Below, in pieces: positions 1-7,406 of a DNA stretch of 12,284 nt (position 1 is its first letter; the number at the start of each line of letters is the position of its first letter). The DNA is from an uncultured Acinetobacter sp. Lineage in GTDB: Bacteria; Cyanobacteriota; Vampirovibrionia; Gastranaerophilales; Gastranaerophilaceae. The stretch lies in contig CAMORE010000057.1 in NCBI GenBank assembly GCA_946623365.1, forward strand, positions 1 through 12,284, in the 5' to 3' direction. Made by a program: the position numbers and the translations under genes. The notes under the pieces were generated by a model that worked only from the letters and a program-made list of their open reading frames with translations, was not told the DNA's origin and did no database searches.

Positions 1-1817
1 GGATCATTTGGATCAAGTTCGCCTTCGTGAATTACATCTCCTTGCTCATTACAAAGAGTAACCTTGATTGTACCGTTGACAGTAACTTTAACTTCATGGT
101 CTTTAATAGCCTTTAATATTTCATCAAGTTTAGCCATTAACTTGCTCGGGTCAAACTCTTTGAATTTATCTGCCAGAGCACCGACCAATTTAACTAATTC
201 TGCAATATTTTTATTAGCGGTTTTTTGACCTTCTTCAAGCGTACCAAGTTTAGCTAAAATCTTATTCAATACTTCTGTGTAGTTTGGTTGATTTTGTATT
301 GCTTTTAATATAGCTGCCATATTAGCGGATAAGCCGTCTAAATCAAGTTTATCAACAGCAGCTGTTAACTTAGTAATTGCTTCATATATTTTACCAAGCA
401 TTTCCTGAGTTTTTTCATCGTAATTCTTAAATTGTTCAGATAATTTTTCTTGATTTGCTATGATTTTATCGAGTCTTGCAATTACATTAGTATTGCCGCT
501 CTTAATAGCATTTAATATAGCAGACATACCTCGTACCATGTTCCCGTTCATAGTTGACATAGCTGCTAAAACTTTTGCTGTAGCTTCTTGCTGTTGCTTA
601 TTACCAATAACAATATTTTGGTTAACTTGTTGTAATAATTTTGTTAAATCAGCTAATTTTACATTACCGTCAGCAATTCCTGATACAATTTGTTTAAAGT
701 ACGGTTCAAATTCAGCTCTTAATGCTTTTGGCAGGTTAGTTAATGCAGATGAAATCTGAGTCATAATATTCTTAATTTCTTTGACATCAAGACCAAGCTC
801 ATCAACACCGTATTTAATTTTGGTTACAGCTTTCAAGATTTCTTTTTGGTCTGCATTATTTTGTTCCATCAATTCTTTAACACTGCTCAAAGTTGTATTA
901 CTTTGGACTAATTGATCTATAACAATATTTAACAAATCGCTGTTAGTGCCGATTGCATTTATTATCTGTTGATAATACTGTTGAGCACTTGCAGCATTCT
1001 TTTCTTGATTAGTAATAATAGTCACTAAATATGCTTCATATTGTTTTAATTTATCATTAAGTTCTTTTAGTTCAGCTTTTATTTCTGCAGTGTTAGCATT
1101 TGACTGTGACTGTAACTGAGCAATAAGCTTTAATGTTTCATTCATTGCGCTCATAAGTTCTTCTACAGTAGAGTTTTCATTTATAACAGTTACTCCTACA
1201 TCAATATTAGTTTCATAAGTAGGACTGTAGTCATACTTATCACCTTCGCAGGCACCCATTATTCCTAATGCTCTTGTAACACCAACTCCAACTAATTCTA
1301 ATACATTCGGAATTTTATTTTCTCTTTGATTTTCACATGTAGCCAATAATTTTCCTGTCTCCGGATTAACTTTAAGCTCAGTAATTCTGGTAGCTCGCTT
1401 AAAAGCTGCTTCTGAAATTTGTTGTCCTAATCTGTTATAGTATGTAGCGGTTTCTTTTCCGTTTTTCGTACTCTTTTGATAAACTACATAGCTGCCGTCA
1501 GGCATTTCGTATTTTTTAGGTTCATATTTACTCGGATGTTTTTGTACATCACGAGCAACAGCTCTTTCATTAGCTTTTGAAAAACCTTCTTTAAAAGCAT
1601 AATTCAAATCTTCTTTTTGTTCTCTTTGGAAAGCATCAAATTCTCCCCAAGCTTTATTACCGTTCAGCGATAACTTCTTATCATCAGCGGCTGTCCATTC
1701 ACCGTTTGCTCTTGCTCTTTCAATAGCAGCATCGACATTCTTAATATTTTCCAAATATGGTTTTAACTTAGAATACAAACCTGCTTGTTGTAAATCTTTT
1801 ACTGTAGTCCCTGGCAT
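1..1817 (-). CDS. Long helical repeat protein of unknown function (partial, runs off left edge)
   Basis: An uninterrupted minus-strand frame of 605 codons starts with ATG at 1817 and is still open at the window edge. A perfect AAAGGAGA ribosome site (1823-1830) lies five bases upstream. There is no signal peptide. Residues 1-200 form a charged N-terminal region ending in a short hydrophobic, cysteine-bearing stretch (about 173-190). From about 215 to 570 the protein is almost wholly predicted helix, rich in Leu, Ile, Lys, Glu, Asn and Gln with coiled-coil-like spacing. Related units recur, for example 431-463 and 500-532 (pattern M.AIL.AI..., V..L.KI.A, L.E..K), with a weaker one near 283-320. 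Residues 575-600 switch to a strand-like segment (VKVTVNGTIKVTL). I do not recognise a family. The form resembles long filamentous, tape-measure or surface-associated proteins, but nothing here decides among them. The coding call is strong; the function is unknown. Confidence 0.9.
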   Translation of the reverse strand, partial: MPGTTVKDLQQAGLYSKLKPYLENIKNVDAAIERARANGEWTAADDKKLSLNGNKAWGEFDAFQREQKEDLNYAFKEGFSKANERAVARDVQKHPSKYEPKKYEMPDGSYVVYQKSTKNGKETATYYNRLGQQISEAAFKRATRITELKVNPETGKLLATCENQRENKIPNVLELVGVGVTRALGIMGACEGDKYDYSPTYETNIDVGVTVINENSTVEELMSAMNETLKLIAQLQSQSNANTAEIKAELKELNDKLKQYEAYLVTIITNQEKNAASAQQYYQQIINAIGTNSDLLNIVIDQLVQSNTTLSSVKELMEQNNADQKEILKAVTKIKYGVDELGLDVKEIKNIMTQISSALTNLPKALRAEFEPYFKQIVSGIADGNVKLADLTKLLQQVNQNIVIGNKQQQEATAKVLAAMSTMNGNMVRGMSAILNAIKSGNTNVIARLDKIIANQEKLSEQFKNYDEKTQEMLGKIYEAITKLTAAVDKLDLDGLSANMAAILKAIQNQPNYTEVLNKILAKLGTLEEGQKTANKNIAELVKLVGALADKFKEFDPSKLMAKLDEILKAIKDHEVKVTVNGTIKVTLCNEQGDVIHEGELDPND

Positions 1818-2026
1818 AAAAATCTCCTTTCGTAATATACTTTCTTAATTAATATTTTCGTGTTTATATTATTCCTAAATTAATATCCTATGTTATATAT
1901 AAGTTTTTTTGTTTTTGAAAATTGCTAAATTGTTACAAAATGTAAAGATGAATTTTTATTTATACACTAAAAGACTGATGAAAAATTATAATAAATGTTA
2001 TATTTTAAATACAGAAAGGCTATCCT
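1818..2026. other. Divergent intergenic region
   Basis: This very AT-rich gap separates the minus-strand repeat protein from the plus-strand small gene, so it should carry both promoters. A TATAAT at 1987-1992 could serve the rightward gene, but no good -35 box stands 16-18 bases before it. Several TATA-like boxes read leftward around 1840-1895, none with a convincing -35. No small gene or hairpin was found. Confidence 0.5.
1823..1830 (-). promoter_or_regulatory. Ribosome binding site of the left-edge gene
   Basis: Read on the minus strand this is AAAGGAGA followed by five T bases and the ATG at 1817. It is the strongest SD in the window and fixes the start of the partial repeat-protein gene. 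Confidence 0.8.
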
Positions 2027-2263
2027 GTGGACAAAAAAACATATATTAAGAAAAAAATAAGAGAAAAAGAGCTTCAAATAAGTAAGTTACATTTACACCA
2101 AACTACTTCGGAAGTATGCAGCAAATTATTAAATTCTTTAATACTTGAAAAAGCTATTTTAAAGAAAGAACTACAAGAACTTGATAAAAATTTATTTGTA
2201 GAAGCAATAAAAAATATAATCCCCAAAAAAGAAAAACTGATTAGCGATTATTTTAACAGTTAA
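2027..2263 (+). CDS. Small charged hypothetical protein (78 aa)
   Basis: This frame begins with GTG, preceded by AGAAAGG (2013-2019) at a seven-base spacing, which supports the unusual start codon. The product is very rich in Lys and Glu, with no signal peptide or membrane segment. Leucines and isoleucines are spaced as in an amphipathic helix or short coiled coil (about residues 12-60, including KLLNSLILEKAILKKELQEL). I recognise no domain. It lies 56 bases before the transketolase-half gene on the same strand, but that gene has its own good promoter, so the small gene may be transcribed separately. It stands where the missing transketolase N-terminal half would be expected, but it is not related to that domain. 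Confidence 0.65.
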   Translation: MDKKTYIKKKIREKELQISKLHLHQTTSEVCSKLLNSLILEKAILKKELQELDKNLFVEAIKNIIPKKEKLISDYFNS

Positions 2264-2275
2264 TATTTCGGAATT

Positions 2276-2304
2276 TTGCATTTAGCTTATATTTATGTTA
2301 GAAT
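2276..2304 (+). promoter_or_regulatory. Promoter of the transketolase-ftsEX operon
   Basis: TTGCAT (2276-2281), a 17-base spacer, and TAGAAT (2299-2304) preceded by TG at 2296-2297 form a sigma-70-type promoter with an extended -10. Transcription should begin near 2311, right at the GAGGGG ribosome site, giving a leader of only about nine bases before the ATG at 2320. Confidence 0.6.
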
Positions 2305-2319
2305 GCGTATGAGGGGATT

Positions 2320-3264
2320 ATGCAAATAGATATTGATAACAAAAAGTCAATAAGAGAAGCATTCGGCTTAGAATTAGCAGAATTGGGGAAACTGAACCCT
2401 GATATTGTTGCACTTGATGCCGACTTATCAGGTTCTACAAAAACTTCTGTTTTTGCAAAGAATTTTCCTGAGCGTTTTTTTAATGTCGGAATTGCAGAAC
2501 AAGATTTAATGACAACTGCATTAGGGCTTTCACTAACAGGAAAAATTCCTTTTGCAGCTACATTCTCTATGTTTGCAACAGGTAGAGCTTATGACCAAAT
2601 CAGGAATTCTATTTGTTACCAGAAAGCTAATGTAAAAATAATAGGTTCTCATGGAGGAATCACCGTAGGAGAAGACGGTGCAAGTCATCAAGCTCTTGAA
2701 GACATCGCTCTGATGAGAAATTTACCTAATATGACAGTTATTGTACCTTGTGATTATGAACAAACTCGTCAAGCTGTGAGATTTGCCGCATCATATAACG
2801 GGCCTGTTTTCATTCGATTATCAAGAGGTGATGTACCTTCAATATACTCATCTGATTATAAATTTTCAATAAATAAAGCTGATGTATTAAAAACAGGAAA
2901 TGATTTAACAATTTTTACAAACGGAGATATTGTCAGTGAAGTCCTGCAAGCGGAATCTATACTTGCTAAATCCGGTATTAATGCTGAAATAATAAATGTA
3001 CCTGTTGTAAAGCCTCTTGATGCGGATACAATTATAGAAAGTGTAAAGAAAACAAAACTGGCAGTAACCGTAGAAAACCACTCAATAATCGGCGGTCTGG
3101 GCTCAGCAGTTGCAGAATGTCTGTCTGAAAAATTTCCTTCAAGATTGATAAGAATTGGTGTTTGTGATACATTTGGACAAAGCGGTAAAGTTCCTGATTT
3201 ATTGAAATACTTTGAACTTGACGCTAAAAGCATTGCTAATAGGATAATAAAAGAAATAAAATGA
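2320..3264 (+). CDS. Transketolase C-terminal half (pyrimidine-binding and C-terminal domains)
   Basis: The 314-residue product matches the C-terminal subunit of split transketolases. These move two-carbon ketol units between sugar phosphates in the non-oxidative pentose phosphate pathway, using thiamine diphosphate in the cytoplasm. The pyrimidine-binding domain (about 5-175) shows DADLSGS (33-39), the GIAEQ motif (57-61, with the expected cofactor-activating Glu60), SHGGITVGEDGASHQALED (110-128) and FIRLSRG. The C-terminal domain (about 185-314) carries TVENHSIIGGLGSAVAE. GAGGGG at 2311-2316 precedes the ATG. The diphosphate-binding N-terminal half, usually the adjacent upstream gene, is not in this window, so this subunit cannot be active alone. 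A 1-deoxyxylulose-phosphate synthase-like subunit is a less likely reading. The gene overlaps ftsE by ATGA. Confidence 0.9.
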   Translation: MQIDIDNKKSIREAFGLELAELGKLNPDIVALDADLSGSTKTSVFAKNFPERFFNVGIAEQDLMTTALGLSLTGKIPFAATFSMFATGRAYDQIRNSICYQKANVKIIGSHGGITVGEDGASHQALEDIALMRNLPNMTVIVPCDYEQTRQAVRFAASYNGPVFIRLSRGDVPSIYSSDYKFSINKADVLKTGNDLTIFTNGDIVSEVLQAESILAKSGINAEIINVPVVKPLDADTIIESVKKTKLAVTVENHSIIGGLGSAVAECLSEKFPSRLIRIGVCDTFGQSGKVPDLLKYFELDAKSIANRIIKEIK

Positions 3265-3938
3265 TACAATTACGTTCTGTTACAAAAAAATACAAAAATA
3301 ATTATGCACTAAAAAATATAAATCTGGATATATTATCCGGTGAATTTGTTTTTATTACGGGAGCATCCGGAGCAGGAAAGTCAACATTAATGAAAATGCT
3401 CTATAAAGAAGAAACTCCTACGATGGGAACAGTATTAATCGGAGGAATTAATATTGCAAATTTACCTCCTGAAAAAGTACCGAATTTAAGAAGATGTATG
3501 GGAATTGTTTTTCAGGATTACAAGTTATTACAAAACCAAACAGTGTATGACAACATAGCTTATGTTATACGAACTTTAGGAATAAGCTCTTCTGATATAC
3601 GTACAAGAGTTAACGGAGCATTAAAAGTAGTCGGATTACTGGATAAAGCTAATGCAAAGCCTACTGAACTTTCAGGCGGAGAACAACAAAGAGTCAGTAT
3701 TGCAAGAGCTTTAGTAAACGGGCCGCCGCTCTTGATTGCTGACGAACCGACAGGAAATCTGGACCCAAAAAACTCTTTAGAGGTAATGCAAATTCTTGAA
3801 CAAATTAACCAAAGAGGTATTACTGTAATCGTTTCCACACATGATTATACATTAGTAGACCGATTCAGAAAACGTGTTCTTACTCTGGATAATGGAGAAA
3901 TCGTACGTGATGAGCAGGCAGGAACATATGGAAGATAA
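3261..3938 (+). CDS. ftsE: Cell division ATP-binding protein FtsE
   Basis: This is the ABC-type ATPase of the FtsEX complex, which sits on the inner face of the cytoplasmic membrane and controls septal peptidoglycan hydrolases through FtsX. At 225 residues it has the family length. Visible motifs are Walker A GASGAGKST (34-42), Q-loop FQDYKLL (84-90), signature LSGGEQQR (137-144), Walker B LLIADEP (157-163), D-loop NLD (166-168) and the switch His194. The FQDYKLL and DEPTGNLDP wording is typical of FtsE and MacB-type ATPases, and the ftsX neighbour settles the choice. The ATG at 3261 overlaps the transketolase stop by four bases, and the 3' end overlaps the ftsX start, so the three are translationally coupled. 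All catalytic residues are present. Confidence 0.95.
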   Translation: MIQLRSVTKKYKNNYALKNINLDILSGEFVFITGASGAGKSTLMKMLYKEETPTMGTVLIGGINIANLPPEKVPNLRRCMGIVFQDYKLLQNQTVYDNIAYVIRTLGISSSDIRTRVNGALKVVGLLDKANAKPTELSGGEQQRVSIARALVNGPPLLIADEPTGNLDPKNSLEVMQILEQINQRGITVIVSTHDYTLVDRFRKRVLTLDNGEIVRDEQAGTYGR

Positions 3939-4836
3939 TAAACTTCAAATAAAAAAAACAGTAAAAAAACATATACCAAAAGATTGGCTATGTGAGCTTA
4001 GAATCACATACAGAATCATAATGGAAGCGGTTAATGATATTAAAAGAACCGGCATTATCAATCTGGTTATAATTACGACAATGGCGGCTATTTTAACATT
4101 GTTCGGAATATTATTCAGATTTACTCTTTCATTATCAACGTTTGCGAATGAATTAGGAAATGTATTAGAGATTTCTGTGTATCTAAAATCCGGAACATCG
4201 CCAAATATTGTTAAAGATAGAATTAGCGAAATACAGCATGTTAAAAAAGTTACCTTAAAAACTAAAGATGAATCATGGGATAGCCTAAAATCAGAATTGG
4301 ATTTGCATGATATAGAAAACCCTCTTCCTGATACTTTAAGAGTTAAAGTAGATAAGCCGGATTATATTACTGATGTATTCAACCAAATACGCCCAATTCA
4401 AGGAGTTGAGGATCTCGGATATGCAAAAGAACTGGCAAAAAAAATGCAGGTACTGATGCATGTAGTTAATACTTCGATGTTTTTTGTAATAATTATTTCA
4501 GCCGCTTTAACTATTACAATTATAAATAATACAATACAGCTTGTTATTCAATCCAGAAAAGATGAAATTGAGATTATGCGATTAATGGGCGTAAGTAATT
4601 GGTATATAAAGATACCCCTTGTCATGCAAGGTGCTTTTTACGGGTTCGTATCTTCTGTTATTGCAGTATTTCCTCTTAGTTGGATTCAAGTTCCGCTGCA
4701 AAATATGCACAAATTTTTCTTAATTCCAATGTCACCTTACTCACAAAATATTGTTGTGATATCATTATTAATTATTGGAACAACTTTTGGCGCAATCGGC
4801 AGTTTATTATCAATAAAGAAACATCTACAAGTATAG
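3928..4836 (+). CDS. ftsX: Cell division protein FtsX (permease-like subunit)
   Basis: FtsX is the membrane partner of FtsE and passes ATP-driven changes to cell-wall hydrolases outside the membrane. From the ATG at 3928 the product is 302 residues. It has a charged cytoplasmic N-terminus, a first membrane segment (about 43-66), an extracytoplasmic loop of roughly 115 residues with the family's NPLP motif (131-134), then three more membrane segments (about 184-206, 228-252, 275-297). The conserved cytoplasmic stretch DEIEIMRLMG follows segment two. I chose 3928 because AGGA (3920-3923) sits four bases upstream and it gives the usual short overlap with ftsE. An in-frame ATG at 3910 and another at 3874 lie deep inside ftsE and have poorer spacing. 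It does not carry ATPase motifs. The stop is TAG. Confidence 0.93.
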   Translation: MEDNKLQIKKTVKKHIPKDWLCELRITYRIIMEAVNDIKRTGIINLVIITTMAAILTLFGILFRFTLSLSTFANELGNVLEISVYLKSGTSPNIVKDRISEIQHVKKVTLKTKDESWDSLKSELDLHDIENPLPDTLRVKVDKPDYITDVFNQIRPIQGVEDLGYAKELAKKMQVLMHVVNTSMFFVIIISAALTITIINNTIQLVIQSRKDEIEIMRLMGVSNWYIKIPLVMQGAFYGFVSSVIAVFPLSWIQVPLQNMHKFFLIPMSPYSQNIVVISLLIIGTTFGAIGSLLSIKKHLQV

Positions 4837-4848
4837 AAGAAGGTAAAT

Positions 4849-5649
4849 ATGGATAAAACAATTGAATTAGTAAATAATGTTAAAGACATACACGCAATGC
4901 CTACAGTCATTGTTAAAGCTCTTAACATAATGAAAAAACCAACTGCAAGTATGAAGGAATTGGGTGATATTGTAATGTATGACCAATCTTTAACGATAAA
5001 ATTCTTAGCATTGGTTAACTCTGCATACTATGGTTTTTCTCAACAAATTAGTTCTATTAATATAGCTTTATCACTTTTAGGTATGGTTAAAGTAAAAAAT
5101 ATTATTGTAGCTGTTGCTATGAAACCGATGATGTCAAATCAGGGAGACAAAGAACTTTGGAAACATTCAATGCGAGTAGCTGCAGGCTGCGAATATTTGG
5201 CTAATTTAACCAAAATTATGGACTCTGATGAAGCATTTATATCCGGTTTTGTTCATGATGTCGGGAAAATAGTTCTTCATATGACTGATGAAAAACTTTA
5301 CTCAAAAGTTATTAAGCTTGTAGATGAAGATAATGCAGATATATTAGAGACAGAGAAAAAATACTTTGATTCTGATCATGTCAGAACTGGTTCACTTTTA
5401 GCAAAGAGATGGCAGCTTCCGATTCTATTAGCAAATACTATATCTTATCACCACGCACCGAATTTATCATCAATTCCTGTACCTTGCAACTTGGTATGCT
5501 TTATAGATAAAATTGTTCAAACAAACTTTAACCCGAATGCTATTGATAAGACTTTTTGCGGTACTTTGGGACTGGATATTGATGATTTGGAAGATTTAAG
5601 AAAAGCAATTTTACAAAAAGCAGAGCTATTGATTTCAGAATTATCATAA
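4849..5649 (+). CDS. HDOD domain signalling protein
   Basis: This 266-residue cytoplasmic protein is mostly one HDOD domain (about 8-210), a helical fold related to HD phosphohydrolases and common in bacterial signal transduction. It begins with the typical MPTVIVKALNIM segment and contains YDQSLTIKFLALVNSAYYG (44-62). Unlike many HDOD proteins, it keeps residues resembling the metal ligands of HD-GYP enzymes: His106, the pair His136-Asp137 (in HDVGK), His177, His201/202 and Asp220. Metal binding or activity is therefore possible, although most studied HDOD proteins act as scaffolds. AGAAGG (4838-4843) lies five bases before the ATG. It follows ftsX by 12 bases and precedes a receiver/GGDEF-like protein by a similar gap, so the two probably work together. 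Confidence 0.9.
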   Translation: MDKTIELVNNVKDIHAMPTVIVKALNIMKKPTASMKELGDIVMYDQSLTIKFLALVNSAYYGFSQQISSINIALSLLGMVKVKNIIVAVAMKPMMSNQGDKELWKHSMRVAAGCEYLANLTKIMDSDEAFISGFVHDVGKIVLHMTDEKLYSKVIKLVDEDNADILETEKKYFDSDHVRTGSLLAKRWQLPILLANTISYHHAPNLSSIPVPCNLVCFIDKIVQTNFNPNAIDKTFCGTLGLDIDDLEDLRKAILQKAELLISELS

Positions 5650-5661
5650 TAAGGAATGAAT

Positions 5662-6864
5662 ATGCAAGGTAAGATTATTCTTGTATCAGATGATGTAAAT
5701 TTTTTTGAATACATTTTACCTAAATTAACAATGGTTAATACTGATAATATAGTGTCGGTCGGATTTGATTCATTACCTGAGATAATAAATACTCTCAATA
5801 ATTCTATTATAATAGTTAATAGTGAAAATAATAAAAAGCGTACACTTGAATTAATGTCATTGATAAAAGAATTACCTGCTATAGTATTTAGCTATGATTA
5901 CGACGAATCATTTATTCTTGACGGTTATAAAGCAGGCATGTTTGCATATATAACTTTGTCAACATCTAATGAAAAAATCAATGCAATTATGCATCCTATT
6001 ATGAAATATTTATCCTCACAAAACAGAAAAAACTTTTATAGAAATATACTTGTGAATAATAAAATTATAAATAAGAATAATGAAGTATTTTATAATTGCG
6101 AGCAAATTGTAAAACAATTCGTTGAAAATGTATCTGATGATGATTTAAACAAAGACAAGATTATAATTGCAGCGATTTCACCGGATGACAAGTCAAAATT
6201 TACAATACACTACAACCAAATTGAAACTGTTATATTAAATAATATAAATGAAAATGATATACTTGTTAACTATGCTCCGCATAAGTATTTTATATTATTT
6301 AAAGATACTGAATATAATAGTGCCTGTACAATAGTTGATAAAATAATCAACACATTTACGGAACCTTTATTTGCCGGGTTATCTGTTATAAAATCAAAAA
6401 ACTACCAACAAATAATTAATGATGTTTTAAACAAATTACATAAATCCATAAACGAGGGATTTAATACTGGTAATAAAGGTAAAGACTCTATTATATCAGA
6501 TAATTTTAAATTCTTTAGAGAAGAATTTAATAAAAAGATTTCTCAAATTATAACTCCGGTTTTTTATAATGCACAGCAAGTATACAATAATAAATTATTC
6601 GGTATTGAAATTGAGCAAGAAGTAGGAGAAGGGTTTGGGACATTAAAAATAAAGTCAAAAAAAAATATCGGATGTTTTAAAATAACAAGTCCGGGATTTT
6701 CTAATATAAATATTGATATTAGCATTTCTGCAAATATGACTGACAATTTAACAAATGAGATTGAATCAAAACGAATATCATTAGAGCCTGATGAACTGGA
6801 AATCGGTCTTCTGGAAGACTTATTATCACAATTTATTTTGGAATTTAAAAAGGAGACAGAATAA
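5662..6864 (+). CDS. Degenerate receiver plus degenerate GGDEF-like protein
   Basis: The 400-residue product has no signal peptide or membrane segment. Residues 3-118 follow the pattern of a response-regulator receiver: KIILVSDD with the acidic pair at 10-11, a third strand SIIIVNS, then a late AGMFAYIT matching the usual end of the fold. The position expected for the phosphorylated Asp holds Asn53. Residues 163-266 follow the GGDEF layout (ENDILVNYAPHKYFILFKD, then AGLSVIKS and a final helix), but the signature site reads APHKY instead of GGDEF. The last 120 residues contain a strand-rich part I cannot assign. It is probably a non-catalytic sensor or scaffold; the domain calls are by eye. 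The ATG at 5662 is preferred over the one at 5656, since AAGGA (5651-5655) abuts the latter. Confidence 0.8.
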   Translation: MQGKIILVSDDVNFFEYILPKLTMVNTDNIVSVGFDSLPEIINTLNNSIIIVNSENNKKRTLELMSLIKELPAIVFSYDYDESFILDGYKAGMFAYITLSTSNEKINAIMHPIMKYLSSQNRKNFYRNILVNNKIINKNNEVFYNCEQIVKQFVENVSDDDLNKDKIIIAAISPDDKSKFTIHYNQIETVILNNINENDILVNYAPHKYFILFKDTEYNSACTIVDKIINTFTEPLFAGLSVIKSKNYQQIINDVLNKLHKSINEGFNTGNKGKDSIISDNFKFFREEFNKKISQIITPVFYNAQQVYNNKLFGIEIEQEVGEGFGTLKIKSKKNIGCFKITSPGFSNINIDISISANMTDNLTNEIESKRISLEPDELEIGLLEDLLSQFILEFKKETE

Positions 6865-7403
6865 TGTTAAACATTGAAAACAGCTTAGTTTTAATAATAG
6901 ATATTCAGGAAAAACTTTTAAATGCGGCTTTTAATAAAGAACAAATATTAAAAAACTCATCAATTATCGTATCTGCCGCAAATATTCTGGATATACCTAT
7001 CTTAGCAACCGAGCAATATCCAAAAGGTTTAGGGAATACTGTTTCTGACATTAATAAAAATATAAAAAAAGAAAACATTTATGAAAAATCTTCATTTTCC
7101 GCGTTAGATAATGACGAATTGAAAAATAGACTTGCAGGTTTGAACAAAAATCAAATAATTTTATTCGGGATAGAAACTCATATATGTGTTAATCAAACAG
7201 CTCAGGCTTTAATTAAACAAGGCTATAATGTCTATATGATTTCTAATGCATCAGGAAGCCGTTTTGAATCTGAACATCTGGCAGGTATTAATCGAATTGA
7301 AAAATGCGGAGGAAATATTTTAACTACGGAAATTGCCTTATTTGAACTACTAAAAACCGCTGCTCATCCGAATTTTAAAGCAGTACAAAATTTAATAAAA
7401 TAA
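6864..7403 (+). CDS. Isochorismatase-family cysteine hydrolase
   Basis: The 179-residue product is a compact member of the isochorismatase-like hydrolases, cytoplasmic enzymes that use a Cys-Asp-Lys triad on isochorismate, nicotinamide or related amides. The triad is visible as Asp13 (in IDIQEKL), Lys75 (in YEKSSFSA) and Cys108 (in GIETHICVNQTAQAL). The length and the IETHICV wording fit the small ISOC1/ISOC2 or YcaC-like branch better than true EntB or nicotinamidase, so the substrate cannot be named. Its ATG overlaps the previous TAA by one base (TAATG), with AAGGAG (6850-6855) at normal spacing, so it is the last gene of the operon. Its stop is three bases from the end of the convergent decarboxylase-like gene. 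Confidence 0.9.
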   Translation: MLNIENSLVLIIDIQEKLLNAAFNKEQILKNSSIIVSAANILDIPILATEQYPKGLGNTVSDINKNIKKENIYEKSSFSALDNDELKNRLAGLNKNQIILFGIETHICVNQTAQALIKQGYNVYMISNASGSRFESEHLAGINRIEKCGGNILTTEIALFELLKTAAHPNFKAVQNLIK

Positions 7404-7406
7404 TTG

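Noticed and set aside
460..759. A plus-strand 99-residue open frame
   Set aside because: It lies antisense to the long minus-strand repeat protein, has no ribosome site and reads as unlikely protein.
2856..3838. Two minus-strand open frames opposite the transketolase half and ftsE
   Set aside because: Both are antisense to clearly conserved genes with motifs and have no start signals.
3874..3927. A longer ftsX start
   Set aside because: It lies deep within ftsE and has no ribosome site; the ATG at 3928 has AGGA at good spacing and gives the usual family length.
4737..5798. Minus-strand open frames opposite the ftsX end and the HDOD/receiver junction
   Set aside because: They are shadows of well-supported plus-strand genes.
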